The notes under the pieces: model-generated
Told to the model about the DNA's origin: nothing
Seen by the model: the letters and a program-made list of their open reading frames with translations, nothing else
The model's database searches: none
NCBI RefSeq assembly: GCF_041260155.1
Contig: NW_027248293.1
Location: 1-64,000, forward strand
Length of the DNA: 64,000 bases
Direction of reading: 5' to 3'
From: Ptychodera flava
Taxonomy: Eukaryota; Hemichordata; Enteropneusta; Ptychoderidae
Part shown: positions 1-14,385 of the stretch, in pieces
Position numbering within the stretch: position 1 is the stretch's first letter
Layout: each line of letters opens with the position of its first letter
Made by a program: the position numbers and the translations under genes

Positions 1-154
1 AAAATTAAAGGATTCGTACAGGCTGTTTTGAAGAAAAACCTTTGGATGTACAAATTTGAGGACAATGCTACACATCCACCTATTTAGCTAACAGCAAAGC
101 TAAAAAGCAGATGCTAAGTACAAGAGACGTGTTGAGCTACATTACAAGATAATC

Positions 155-440
155 TACGGTTTGGTAGCAGGCTATGATCAACTAAATGTTACAAGGGCAT
201 AAGCTTTCAAAGACGTGAAGTCTCCTTCATCAGATACAAAGGGGGGGGGACGAAAAATTGAAGCAGAAAGTGACGAAAATTCAGAGTGAAAAGTTCAGAA
301 AAATCGGTAATTCAGAGTGGACATTTTTACTCTGAATGGTCTGTCGCTTTCAGCTTTAATTTAAATAAGGGAGACTACACGTCTGTGAAAGCTTATTCTC
401 CGACAACATTTAGTTGATCATAGCATGCTACCAAAGCTTG
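155..440. repeat. long imperfect foldback (MITE-like)
   Basis: The segment reads as one imperfect hairpin. About 75 bp at 160-232 (TTGGTAGCAGGCTATGATCA onward, then AAGCTTTCAAAGACGTG) recurs in reverse complement at 362-436. The inner part around 250-355 also pairs with itself, with ATTCAGAGT and ACTCTGAAT on opposite arms. A G9 run sits in the left arm. I see no coding capacity. The structure fits a non-autonomous foldback element, but I could not define target duplications. Confidence 0.75.
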
Positions 441-898
441 GATTAATTCAGAACAAAAATACAGAAATTTATCAAAATTCAGTTACTGACCCTTGGAAGT
501 TTAAATCTACATTAGAGATGAACTGAGGTTCTCAAGCTTGTTTCCAGACAGCTACCTGTATACTCATCTTCTTCGTTATCTGTACCACCAGCTTCTATAA
601 CAACTCTTCAATTTTCAGTTAAATCCAACTTTTTTACACCCTGAAAAAATGCAGCAATAGGTAATATGGCGAGATGAAACTTTAAATGAAAGACAAGGGG
701 CTGATTAGGTTAAGGAAAAGGGAAGACTTTCATATACAGTGTCTCTCTTCAATACTGTTACAAAATATTTGCTGCTTCTTGTCATCAACTGATTAAAATA
801 AAAAAGCCGAACTCTCATATGCTGAAACAATACATTGCATACTCTACGATGTTTAAGTGATGTTTTACATGCGATTGTCTCTACTAAAAGACATGTGT
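441..898. other. no feature recognised
   Basis: AT-rich sequence without a plausible exon, RNA gene or repeat that I can support. Confidence 0.5.
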
Positions 899-1047
899 TA
901 GCTGTGATTACGCAGCAGTACTATGCAAGGCGTATCGATCGCGCTCAGGTCAAGGGTTATCGCTACAGTTGTGTTTTGATGACCCTTGACCCGAGTGAGA
1001 TCGATCGATAGGCTATGGCCAAAAGTACCACTGCGTAGTCACAGCTA
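899..1047. mobile_element. MITE with TA target duplication
   Basis: Imperfect hairpin of about 149 bp. The left arm GCTGTGATTACGCAGCAGTA pairs with the right end CTGCGTAGTCACAGC. Further in, TATCGATCG and GGTCAAGGGT pair with their complements. The element is bounded by TA on both sides, as expected for a Tc1/mariner-type non-autonomous element. No ORF is present. Confidence 0.75.
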
Positions 1048-1289
1048 GTTGTTGGTATAGCAGCCATGAAAAAAAGAGGTTTCTTCACGTAGTTAAGCTA
1101 TTTCAAGGTACAATACAATTAATTTCAAAGGACGATAATATAGATGCTTCAAAAATCTAATACCTTTTACTATTTTGGAGAGGAAACTTACCCTTTCTGG
1201 TCTTGCTTCCTCACGATCACGAGACTTCAGGGTGCGCTTAAAAGAAAAATGTCGCAACTTCCGTTTTGATGCATCATGGGATAGGAAAA
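1048..1289. other. no feature recognised
   Basis: No exon or repeat supported here. Confidence 0.4.
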
Positions 1290-1297
1290 GACACCAA

Positions 1298-1780
1298 ACT
1301 TGAACACCAAGTGTTTAGAAGTAGAACGCCTCTTGCACGCCGATGTTAAAATTAAAACGTTCATGGTGGTTTTCTGATTTTCTTTTCTAGTTTTTAAACT
1401 TTCGACCCGTAATAAACGTGTAAAATTATTTTTTATACTTCCTTTTTTAGAAAAAACATGCTTTCAGCAATTGTAGGCCGGAAATATTTTTCACTTAGTG
1501 TGAAATTCATCACACCAAAATCCGTGTACGTTTACCAGACAGTGAAGCATTAGTAAATTTTAAATAGCCATTGTAAAGTAAAAAGACACAAAAGACTGTT
1601 AATTGTTTCACAGTAGTGTAAAATTTCTGTGATGCTGAGTTTTTGAACACTTGAAGGAGATCGTTGTTAACACATAGTGTTCAGGTTTAGAACATCATTG
1701 TTAATATTATGAACACTGGTGTTAACAATATGAACACTAGCCGTTCAAATTTGAACACCGACATGTACATTTTGAACGCG
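1298..1780. repeat. cluster of GAACA/TGTTC half-sites
   Basis: GAACAC, GAACAT or GAACGC on the plus strand, or TGTTC on the minus strand, recurs near 1301, 1644, 1678, 1690, 1711, 1732, 1743, 1753 and 1774. The set includes the perfect palindrome GTTCAAATTTGAAC at 1743-1756. Eight of these sites fall within about 135 bp. This may be a decayed tandem or foldback repeat. A nuclear-receptor-like binding array is only a formal alternative. Confidence 0.4.
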
Positions 1781-1790
1781 TAAAGACGCG

Positions 1791-3300
1791 TCTAGCGTCC
1801 GCTATTTTTACAGTGTGCAGATTTGGCCCCGCGGTCTAGCCAGCCCGACTTCCTTAGTCCGACTCTAACTTAAGTTATACGATACTAGACTTGTCTAAAA
1901 CGGCGGGTAAATATCCAATATCGGAATTCCACCGTCGAGGGCCATGATCTGACCAAAAATTCTAATTTCGATACTGTGTTGTCCAGTGGTTGAAAATATC
2001 CAATATCATACAAAAGCGCAATGTTGAAGTGTCCTCGAAATCCAGTTCTCCTCTACACATACAACCACGGTCCCTCCCGAGGGACCGTGATACAACACGG
2101 TCGATATGCTAAACTATTACTCTTTTATGACCACGACGAGATCTTAATCCCAACACATGCTTTTACAAATGGGGAGCATATTCAATAACGCAGAAAACAT
2201 AGGTAAGATCTTTCGCTTTGATGCAGTACCGATCCGTCTGTTCACTTTTATTTGCTAATTTCCCGTTATGCAAATCTTTTGAAACAATATATTCGTATCT
2301 TTGAATAATTTTGTCAGGTATTTAGCTTAGCAAAACATTCTGGTAAACTTCGGTACACAGAGAAAGTACTGGCCCGCGTCTTTAGGAAAGCAGGACATCT
2401 TTCGAAAGTTACTGGTCCGGCATAAAAACTGCTAGTCTCGGGTCATCGGCAGGTGTGAATTTCACACGCTGGGGACATGCAATTAAGTAAAAAATCATGT
2501 ATTGTTTTTCACGGCGGACTCAGAGTGAGGCGAGGTCAAAACTGACGGCGATTTTCGGTCCACGATGCTAACTTTCGCTAATATCTGTAATATCGATCAC
2601 CGACAAGAATACATCCAATCTCGCATTGGGAACGACATTATTACACATGTACCTCAGTTTACTTTCACTGATTTGACTGTGACAACCGTTGGTTGTTTGA
2701 TAGAATGTGATCGATGAGCACCTTCGTCCGATTACGGAGTCTGTCTGGAAACTGTGACAGTGAGTGTATCTGACATCAACTATCTTGTGCTACAGGCATC
2801 TATTAGCACCGGAGAACAGGCCAAAAAGTGGAAGAATAGGGATGCGTCTATATGATTTTATTTCTGGATGGGTGCAACTTTCATCGTTTATCGTACTGAA
2901 TCAGACCGTATTACTTTGTGTGACTTCGTCTAATTCAATTTTAATTTTACTCATATATGCTTCCGAATTCAATACTCAAAGATGCCAAGATCAGAAACAT
3001 TAATAAACCTGAATACAAAAAATTTCCTACATCACAAGGACTAAGTAGGCATTGTGTGATTTTTACCTCTTTTGAGTATATCTTGTCATACACGCCGTGC
3101 AAACAATAGTTACCTTTCATTGAACATTCTACAATTTCATCATGCTCAACTTTAGGGCTATTTTGGTAAAACTGATAATTTTGAGGTCACTGGACAGGTG
3201 CAAGGTTTAGGAGGATACAGCGACATCACAGCACTTTAGGTATTTTCGGATATTGTTCTCTAATTCACAAATTATTGTTAGGAAAACTGAGAAGTGGTGG
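1791..3300. other. intergenic, no gene; one 24-bp palindrome
   Basis: No exon with credible coding character. At 2066-2089 there is an 11-bp inverted repeat with a 2-bp spacer (CACGGTCCCTC, CC, GAGGGACCGTG). The phrase AAATATCCAATATC occurs twice, near 1910 and 1997. Confidence 0.5.
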
Positions 3301-3317
3301 GTTTCTGACATGCAGTC

Positions 3318-3560
3318 ATCGAATAAAGTCGCAAATATCGGCTAAGTTAGAGTTATAGAGATTATAGCTATTACAGGTTGGGGAAGTGGCCGATGCCACA
3401 CGCGCAGTTTTATCCTATATCATCGGATAAAGTCGACAATCGGATAAAGTCGACAATAACATTGCAGTTGTACAGCATATCTCACTAATATCGTCTATCT
3501 TCCAAATGAGAGTCTAATAGAAGACAGGTTGGGAAGTCACCGACACCACCCTTGTGGCCA
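3318..3560. repeat. degenerate short direct repeats
   Basis: CGGATAAAGTCGACAAT occurs twice back to back at 3424-3457, with a diverged relative near 3318. The phrase ACAGGTTGGGGAAGT followed by CCGA and CCAC occurs near 3374 and, diverged, near 3521. This is a low-copy, decayed tandem repeat. Confidence 0.5.
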
Positions 3561-3948
3561 ACTGTTGTTGACCGACACTGGCCATATTGCATTGACACAG
3601 GGGGACTTGTGGATGCACAAGTCAGATCGAGATGACGTTCAGTGACAGGGCGTTCAGATCACAAAATTTTATAAAAATTGTCTTGTTTTGTTTTCCTTTT
3701 GTGCAATACTTTCAACACTTTAATATTTGGCCGTGGGTTGTAAATCTTTTCTTTCGTTTTGTCCGGTTGTCAACGCCGGTCTGGGGCTCCCACCTGGTTT
3801 ATGAGCTTTTTTAAAGGGAAATCAACACGGTGTCAACGCCGAGGGCTTGGCCCTTTTAGAAAAGCATGACCACACTTATGCCATGCGTAGACTACCCCTT
3901 CTTTCTTTCCGGAAACCATTACAAGACGTCCACTAGGTGAACTAATTA

Positions 3949-5887
<1,939 letters not shown>

Positions 5888-8872
5888 TCACAAATACATT
5901 TTAACTGCACGTGGAATGACACACATTATTTTCTCTCTATTAATGGTGTCAAAACCTGCGATAAACTTCCCTTGAATTTTTTGAAGTGGAATGAATGATG
6001 CTGGCCCAGACATTTCATATGCATCCTTACACCAAACCTCCACTGGTTCACCATAATAGTTGACATTGTGATGCTGTTGAAACCATCGCACCTTTGCTGA
6101 TATAATAATTCCTGTTTGCTATTCACATACAAATACTGAGAGAAAAAGTACTCGATAACACCCGGTCTTAGTAATCCATTGTGATGATCATTTTGCCACC
6201 CAGTGTACACCAGCGAGCCAGAATTAATGAAGATCTTTTGTATCGTGAGTCTTCAGATCCCAGTAAATCTTGTCCCACTTTCACAGCAGCACATTTCTTA
6301 ATATAACCAGTCAGTGTGTCAAGAGCAGACTCTACAAGAAAAGTGCTGTACATGTCTCTGAGATTAGTTGTCCATGATGCATCCAGGAATTCCATACAAA
6401 TAGGACCCACCATATGAAATAAGTGCATTGTTTTTAATGCAAGTGACAAATTAAACTCCTCAATTCCTAGTGACAATCTACCTAATATTGATACTGATTC
6501 ATCATCAGTTTGTGCCTGTGATGGTGAAGATACATTCTGTTGACAACTCAGAGGGAAAAATGAATTGAATTCCTGGTAGTCATTTGGTTTAGGCATGCTG
6601 TGAAGTAATTGTTCATTTATAAATTTCCGCATTATCTGTATTTCTACTGATCTGTGATTGGCACAATAATCAGAAAGTATACCATTGTATCTTTCATATG
6701 GGAAGGTCCAAAACGAATACACAGGTCCATAATCTAGAATACAGTCAACTAAATGCGTGTGATAGTGCATATTTGGAGTCACTTTTTCAGAGCCATAAAT
6801 CTTCTCAAACTGGCGACAAAATTGCATTAGATATGAATGACCTTTAGCTACATTAGCTATAGTTACCACCGGAGCACACAGCATATGACAGGCCAGTACA
6901 AAAAGGCGCCACATTTCCATCTCTTTCCCTGGTAAAATTCCTTTCAATGAAAACACTGAAAACAGAATAATCCAATGTTTCCACTGGTCTGCAGTGAAAC
7001 CACCAAACTTGTTGCTATTTTTAATGGCATTCTGCCCATATTTGATGGAGCCCTGGTAATGTCAATTTTTTGTTGGATGGTTTCAAGTTGATCTTTAGAA
7101 ATCTTTGGTTTGTCTTTGTCTAGCCAGATATTTTTCATAATGTGTTTGCCTGTACCCAGAAATAAATTGTGAAGTGGGTCAATGACATGAAATCTTACAC
7201 AATCAAAGTATGCAAGTCTCATTAAAGATGTATACCGTGCCCCATATTTTGATACTAATGAATTCCTATCTTTCTTAGACATTTGTTGATCAGTCTCTTC
7301 AGCCTGTTTCCGATGATCAGAATTGTTTCGCTTTTTTGCAGGTTCAAAACCCCCATAATCAATTTTCTCACCAAGTTGTTACACACAAAGTCTTTCTCAC
7401 ATTTAGAACAGCCCCTTTTAGCTGTATGTCCCACAAACCCACAGAGTTTTCTTGTTGCTGGTACATCAGATACTACATTAATTAAAGCAGCATGGAATTT
7501 ACAAACTGCTTTTTGCCAGATTCTATAATGGAACACGTTAAACCTTCATCCCATAACAATTTCATTTCTTCAACTAAAGGGTTGAGAAAAGAATTAACAT
7601 TCAGTGAAGGCTCCCGAGGACCTGGTATCAACCCGACAAGGATGACATTTTCCTTCTTGTACCGTTCAACACGTGGCAAGTTAAGAATTACCATGTACAG
7701 TGCTCCTACACTATACGGAAGATGTTTGAATGGCAAAACCAATCTAAATTCAACTGAAATGCATAATTTTGTGGAAAGTTTAAGAAAGACCGGCCATTTA
7801 CAGTTTGAAACTCTCGCCAAATTCTGCCATCATAAATATCTGACAGGACACCGGGCGTTGGTCTCCTGTCACGCCATAGTTCACACTTTTCTACAAAACC
7901 TTCACGTTTGACCAGATCTGATAAAGACTGTAGCACAGATTTGTAACAATATACTTTAAATGGGTATAAACGCTTCTTGTTTCCCTGTAGTTCTACTTCT
8001 TTGAGTAAAGGTGCTCCACACGGTTGCCTGAATTTTTTTTGTTTATGTGCAGGAAACTCAATAAATTTACATTTGACAGGCACATTTTTATTACCCACTC
8101 GCTTGTAACAATCATTGAACTTATATACTGAACAACATTTTGGGCAAACAACATATTTGATAAACCTGTCTTCATGTAGACCCATGGATTTTTTCAGTTT
8201 GTATAAACTTACAGGCAAAAGAATAGAAAAGGCAGAAATGCATGGGAATATTGCTCCTAAAACATGAAACAATGTCTTGAAAAAACCAAGTATCAACATC
8301 ATACATGCATCTGTCACATTGTGAAAATACCACAGGTAGGAAAGGAAAAGACAAAACAAATTGGCTAATGTCAATAACCTTGGATCATGTGACTCTGCTG
8401 CAGACACTGATACAAAAAGATCTGAGGAGTTTAAGTGTTCCTTGAAATCCTCATTTATATCGTCCTCGTCTACAGTGTCCCAAATCTCACAATGCCCACT
8501 CACAAAATCTCTTTCCTCGTCTGTACCAGGTTCACAGAAGTACACACGGTCTTCCTCCTCTAAATCCTTTATAAAATTTTGGAGTAATTCTTCTCCATGT
8601 TGAATGTTCTCGTGAATTCCTTCAATGTCCATGTTCTCTTCACTTGTGAGTCCATGCTGATCATCAGTAAAACTGACAGAGTCAACATCATTGCCAGACA
8701 ATATCTTAAAACGTTTATCACTGAACAGTAATTCTTCTTCTTCTCGGTCAATGTCATCAAGTGTGGTCCAGGTGTCAGAGATTTCATTATAGTATCGCTT
8801 GCGGTGCTGCTTGTAGACTTTTACTATCACCTCATCATCACAGTGTGGACAATGTTTCCTTTTTGAAGCCAT
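5888..8872 (-). CDS. EnSpm/CACTA transposase, six -1 frameshifts
   Basis: Cut-and-paste DNA transposase of the animal EnSpm/CACTA (TNP2) type. It starts at ATG 8872 with an N-terminal zinc-finger-like CPHC (residues 8-11), followed by an acidic stretch and a hydrophobic segment. Next come CPKC, then DWF...LIPGPREP, the conserved DPLHNLFLG of tnp2 proteins (near 7180), a DUF4218-like block YGPVYSFWTFPYERYNGIL (near 6710), and a C-terminal RWFQ...YGEPVEVWCKD block ending at 5888. The reading frame changes near 7735, 7500, 7370, 7010, 6173 and 6100. Every change equals one missing base and most lie in A or T runs. Across about 990 codons I see no in-frame stop apart from those shifts. It is either a very young dead copy or an intact gene with assembly errors. 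Terminal inverted repeats were not located. Confidence 0.88.
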
Positions 8873-9538
8873 CGGGTGCTAAAGAACAACAAAAACAAAG
8901 AATACAAATTACAAGATATGAACAAAGATATATCTACAGTTCTACATGTGGCTGTATATCAGTCTATCAAGTACAAGTCATCACTGATGAAACAATCCCA
9001 ACCAATTCAATATTATTTAAATCTTTGACATTGTGTTATGAGGATTCTTGACAACAACTGAAGAGTTTGTATATGCAACTAACTGTGCAAAGTCTACTGG
9101 CAGCCCTTTTGGATTATATCAAACAAATTAACTTCATTGTGTATATGTGTAAGTAAATAAAATTAGAAAGGTAACACCCTTGTAAACAACCAAAATAATT
9201 TGAAAGCGATTTGGCCAGCTGTTTCAGAGAAGATTTTTCACAGAAAATGATAAAAATCACCAAAAATTTCAGCAACAATAAACAGTCAAGATACATATAT
9301 CTTCACGAAATATATAGAACTGTATGAGATCCACCTAAAGTACTTGCACACTAATTTTCAAACAAATCTGAACAGGGGTTCTTGGGTTATCAATTTCTGC
9401 CAATTTTCACATTTTATCAGCTCATTGGGCATTGACAACTTCATTCGAACAAAATCCCATCTACAGCCCCAAATGCATCAACACACTAAATACAAGCTGA
9501 ATGCGAAGTGGTTCTCAAATTTTTACAGTGAACGGCTA
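8873..9538. other. upstream flank of transposase, no gene
   Basis: AT-rich sequence 5' of the EnSpm transposase start. It probably contains that element's 5' untranslated part. No further exon or terminal repeat could be supported. Confidence 0.4.
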
Positions 9539-9808
9539 AACCCTTTTCCTGCCAAGTCCATATTTCACCACCAGGTCAAGATGGTTAAAATAAATGAAAC
9601 ACAACATATTCCATATGGTGTATTTTAACACAATACTGTACATTTGAAAGCTGTTGAAAACATAAATACTGTAAACTTGATATTTTTGGATTAAAGATCC
9701 TATAACATACCAAGCCAAGTTGGTTAAAATACTTCATGTTTTGGCTCAATACCGCTTTTTACTGACTTGGCTGATGGGGGAGTGATACTGTCTAGCAGGA
9801 AAAGGGTT
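9539..9808. mobile_element. short MITE, terminal repeat AACCCTTTTCCTGC
   Basis: AACCCTTTTCCTGC at 9539-9552 is exactly inverted at 9795-9808. The 270-bp body includes two nearby copies of an AAGTTGGTTAAAATA-like phrase and has no coding potential. It is probably a non-autonomous DNA transposon. The target duplication is unclear: left flank GGCTA, right flank AAAGA. Confidence 0.65.
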
Positions 9809-11244
9809 AAAGACGTACATACTACCAGGGCCTGAAAATTTCCCTTTTTTCACTGGTCCCAAGGTAAAATCCACTGGTCCACAAACTTTGCATACAATAC
9901 ACAAATGATTCAGTTCTCTTACTCATTTTAAATTTGCTTTTATTTCGGTGAGGTTTGCTTGGGATGCACATACAGAGACATGTTGCATACATGTATACAT
10001 TTACTTGGCAGATTTCACAAGTTCTTGTTCAGTAGTTTCTGTCTTACGAGTACCCGAGAGTTTGTGTCCTTCATATGTCTACCTATTTCAGGGGTAATGA
10101 GCCACCTCACAGCACAAAAAATTACTCACAATTCTCTTTGATTTGTATCCTTGAAGGTTACTTTTCTAAAAACTTTTTCAGTTCTGCATGTAAGCACTAA
10201 TGTACAGCATCAGAATATTTTTTAACATATACTAATAAAAGTACGTTTAGATATTTTAGTGAAAAATTCAAAATAACCACTAAACAACCATAAAAGTAAC
10301 ATTCTGTAGGTACTACAAATGCCGTGCTGTTTGGCAGCAAGTTATGACGAACTGAAGGGGTCTTACTCTGAGAAAACTTAGAATGCAAAATCTTTTGCCT
10401 ATTCCATTGCAAAAAATCAATATCCTTTTGTTTCATAAAACAGGTGTAACTAGTCTCCCTACTTTCCATCACATTATTCTGTATGGCTGAGGACACAATC
10501 TGTGGCAAATTTCACAAAAATGCCATCTCCTCTCTCAATTATGCATAATTTTCCAAATTATTTAAAATGAGAATTGAGAAGAAAAGTGTGAATAAAAGTA
10601 CGTTTTCAAAATTATGATAAATAGTCTGTGAATTTGTCTACACATGGAGGACTTCACTCAGGGATCTCCGAGGAAACAAATCATAATGAATTATGGGAAA
10701 TCTACAGTACAGTGACACATTGCTATGGCAGGATCTGGATCAAATCTTTGAAGGGTTGGCCCTTCTGACATAATAAACAGCTGATCATAAAAATTTTGAG
10801 TCATAGATGTGCGTTTTTAATATTGTTCACCTTTGAAAAGCCTCTTTTGCATGCACTTGTGCTGGGTGACATTGTGAACAAATAATCTAACAACTTGACC
10901 ATGCCTTCACCAACAACATGAACTGACTGCAATACTAATGAATACATACTCAGCAGAGAGTAGCTCTAAAGTTCCTACAATAGATTTTTACTGCTAGCCA
11001 ATCACTGCAAACTGACTCTCTCTCTGCATCAGAGAAATAGTTGGAAACAGGAGTTTCCTACATAGTTTGTGCATTTCAACATTACCATATTCATATAATT
11101 CCTCACCTAAAAGCCATTTATGAAATTTAAGATTTTGCATTTCTTTGAGTGGTTACTGGCTCATGATATCAAATCTATCATTAATATATCTTATTGTATT
11201 ATTTATGAGATTGACGTAGACTTCATCAACAGTGTATTCTGGCA
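9809..11244. other. no gene seen; possible flank of hAT-like fragment
   Basis: No supported exon. The phrase CACTGGTCC near 9858 and 9882 recurs near 11790 on the far side of the hAT-like fragment. The two regions could belong to one older element, but this is weak. Confidence 0.35.
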
Positions 11245-11700
11245 TCAATGCTTTGCCAGTGATCTCCAAACTCCAAATTTACGATCATCAACACTATACA
11301 CTTCAAGAAAATATTTAAGATTTTTGCCAGGAACAGATTTTAGTGCATTTAGTTTCACAACAGTTTGTTCAAGTCTGTCTGGAATTTCAACAATCAACAG
11401 GTCTTCTAATTGAAAGGCTCTTGACAAATCAGAAACAATGGGTAAATAATCTAACAAGAAGTACAACATCTTGATAAACTTTACAGATTTCAGACTCCTC
11501 AAGTAACCCTTAGCACGGTTTGCATTATCAGGACGACCTCCAGAAGCATTACTTCTACTAGTACTATTCGCTGATCACAGCATCTCACATGATGTAGTAA
11601 GCACTAGAGGGAAACGTTCCCGCTCTGTTGCCAAGTGATGGTGATTTAGCTTTTTAGCATAACAAGCTGCTTCAGTGAAACATTTGACCCCGACATCAGG
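11245..11700 (-). pseudogene. hAT-like transposase fragment (KIAA1586/ZNF862-like)
   Basis: One minus-strand frame is readable from about 11,700 to the stop at 11,245, with a single in-frame TGA near 11,570. The core reads AKGYLRSLKSVKFIKMLYFL, then DYLPIVSDLSRAFQLEDLLI, then a helical stretch. This matches the pattern of the hAT-derived proteins related to KIAA1586 and ZNF862 (a predicted helical segment with a LP...LS..FQ.ED core). It is far shorter than a full transposase, lacks recognisable catalytic residues and carries a stop, so I call it a decayed fragment. The family call rests on pattern memory. Confidence 0.55.
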
Positions 11701-12191
11701 AAAATCCCCAAAACGAAATTTAATTGGCTCCCATTCCTACTGGTCTGCGGACTTTTGTGGGGTGATTTTATACTGGTCTGCGATAAAAAATCACTGGTCC
11801 AGGACCTCAGACCAGCATAATTTTCATGCCCTGACTACGGATGCAGACTTATGCTTTAAGCTCAGATTGGTACACCAAATGCAGGCTAAATTCAGCATAT
11901 TTTATTTGACATACAGGTTCTTCCAGTGTCCCTGTCATACTGCAATGTTTCTGTTTGGCTGGCCACACAACTGCTTGATAACTTTATAAAATTTCAATTT
12001 CCCTCTATCAGTAACGCATTATTTTCAAAATCATCTGGACTGATATTGACAATAATTGTCTACTTCAAAGTATGCTTTCAAAATTTTATGTTGTCTACAA
12101 TTTTCTCTACACATGTGAGCTATGCTAGGCTTGACTGGGGAATATCTATTGCTAAAGATCAAAATGAATCATGGGATATTATCTTGTAATT

Positions 12192-13027
12192 CCATAGCCT
12201 ACAAGCAGTGGACAAGCCAATAAACAATTGTTTGTCCAGTGCATGTGGTCTATACACCTGACAAGATAAGGGACAAGCAGTGGACAAGCCAATGAACAGT
12301 GTATTGTTTCATGTTTACAGACTGACAACATGAACTGGCTGCTGTGATCAAAGGTGAGAATGGGTGAACACCTTGCTCAGTTTCAGGTTTTCAAACAAAC
12401 CAGAAGGATGGGCAAATCAACAAGATTATTCCACACTAGCTACATTCTAACACTAACATTTTGGTATATTGTCAGGAAAATTCGAATTATTCTCTGAAAC
12501 AGTCACCAGGTGAACCTGCACAGAACAATTTACCATTTACAGTTTAACAAAGTCTGGTCTGTGTGAACATTATGTGAACAGCCTAGGGAAGGATGCACAA
12601 GAGCCATACAAAGGGCCTTATCCAAGAAATGTCAAATTATGATTGGGACACACCAGACATTAAAAATGACATGACAGTCTGGGAAAAAAATTATGAAGAA
12701 CACATCATTCTTTGCAAATAGCGTATATATTGTCTTGTACCCAATTAAAATTGTCATCTGAAGAATATTTTTTGTTTTGTCAATACTTGATTATTCTGGC
12801 TTGGCTATGGCATGATGTATATACTAGTACACAGACCTAAGAAACCATGGTGGTAGCAACATTACTTCCTCGCTAAAATTAAACAGGAAGGATCTTGCAA
12901 CTTACCGTATTCAGAATTCAAGTATCAGTCAACAATTACAATAACTGATGAAGATTGCTATTTCAAACTGGCATGTAGCGACCTACAGGGAAAAATATAG
13001 GGAAAGCCTAAGTTTTTGCTTGGTTAG
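12192..13027. repeat. direct duplication, copy 1
   Basis: Two blocks, 12,192-12,487 and about 12,655-13,027, are repeated almost word for word at 14,386-14,677 and about 14,735-15,135. The offset is about 2,188 bp for the first block and about 2,104 bp for the second, so an indel lies between them. Inside the first block a phrase containing GTGGACAAGCCAAT occurs twice, near 12,208 and 12,282. No coding sequence seen. Confidence 0.85.
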
Positions 13028-14385
13028 TCATGACTTGTGTCATGACAGTGTGGTAGTATGTCCTTTCCCAAAAAATGTCTCTTATGACAAGGTTTTAGCT
13101 TGGTTAATGTCCATGGTCTTGTTTTGCAAAGACATGTGCAATTGTTCAACTTGGTGTAAACAATAGACTGTCTTGTTACTGTTAATGTTGACCATAATTC
13201 AACTATCATCACCTGCTTCTTTACTGACATTGATCATTACTCTGAAATCTACTCTATTTCTTGGCTTCACTACTTTACATATAACTATGTTAATATTCAT
13301 TGTCCAAAATAAAGACACTGTCTTAGTTATGGGAGTACAGGCACAGTGATGATTTTACATCAGATGGGATTATTTGTGTCCTTGTATTCTTTACATCATG
13401 CTTTGCGTGAATTGTGATCAAAATGTTTTGTTTATCTAACTTCACCCATATTTGTAGCAGTTTAAACTTAGTTCACATTTCTTACGCGATGAAAATACAC
13501 AAACATTTCCAAGCCTTATTTTATAGCAAGTGTTAAAGAAAGACACCCATCAACCCACACACCATTTCTTGTTGTTTCAGGGCCTGTGTGAGTTTTAGCC
13601 TGTAACTTTCATGACCTCTGCTGTTTCAGTCCAGACACCCGAGATGTTTTTGCTATGAGTAAACTAGAGTATGCAGTTTTCTTGGGCTGTTATAAAATTA
13701 AAGTGGGGCCACTAGCAAATTATAAATCAACAGACCAGACTCTAATTTACTAGGGAAACTGCAAATGTATAAACTTTTGGCAATTAACAAAATTGATGAC
13801 TACCATGTTTGTATTTCTCATCATGTAAAATATTGCTCCAACTTACTCAGCAAGATTACACCCAAATGATAAGGTAAGTTAAACTTAGATGAAAGTTTAA
13901 GTTGGGCTTTGCTGCAGTTCTGTACCCCACAATTATCTGCGACAGTGTGTATGTGTATAGACCTCTCAGGTCCACAAAAAACATCAAGGAAGTCATGGGC
14001 TCTTGAACTTATGGCAAAGTTGGGGTGTGGGCTGCGCTTGTACGGGCAGACACGGCTAGGGTGCCGGCTGAAACAACCAGGGTCATAAATATTATGGGTT
14101 GAAACCAACACAGGCTAAAATATTTTGTAAACTTCTTTAGGAAACCTTTGATGACACTACATTACTTCAGCTGGCAAAGTCAAGACTCTTCCGCTACAAC
14201 CATGTGCTTTGGCTTGGACCTGGCCCTATGTTTCATGTAACCTCACATTTAGCAGTTTGTTAGACAATTATAACAACTCTGAATGCCACCAGATTATCAA
14301 GCTAAACGTTCATACTTAGAGCTAGTTTCTTCAGGAAATCTGAAAGTTGCATGAAATGGTCTACTTCCTGTACATATTTGACCAT
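13028..14385. other. spacer between duplicated blocks, no gene
   Basis: Unique sequence between the two copies. A 96-codon minus-strand ORF at 13,821-14,111 has no recognisable domain and no splice-site support, so I do not call it. Confidence 0.45.

Noticed and set aside
13821-14111. 96-codon minus-strand ORF
   Set aside because: No family resemblance, no splice context, lies in ordinary intergenic sequence.
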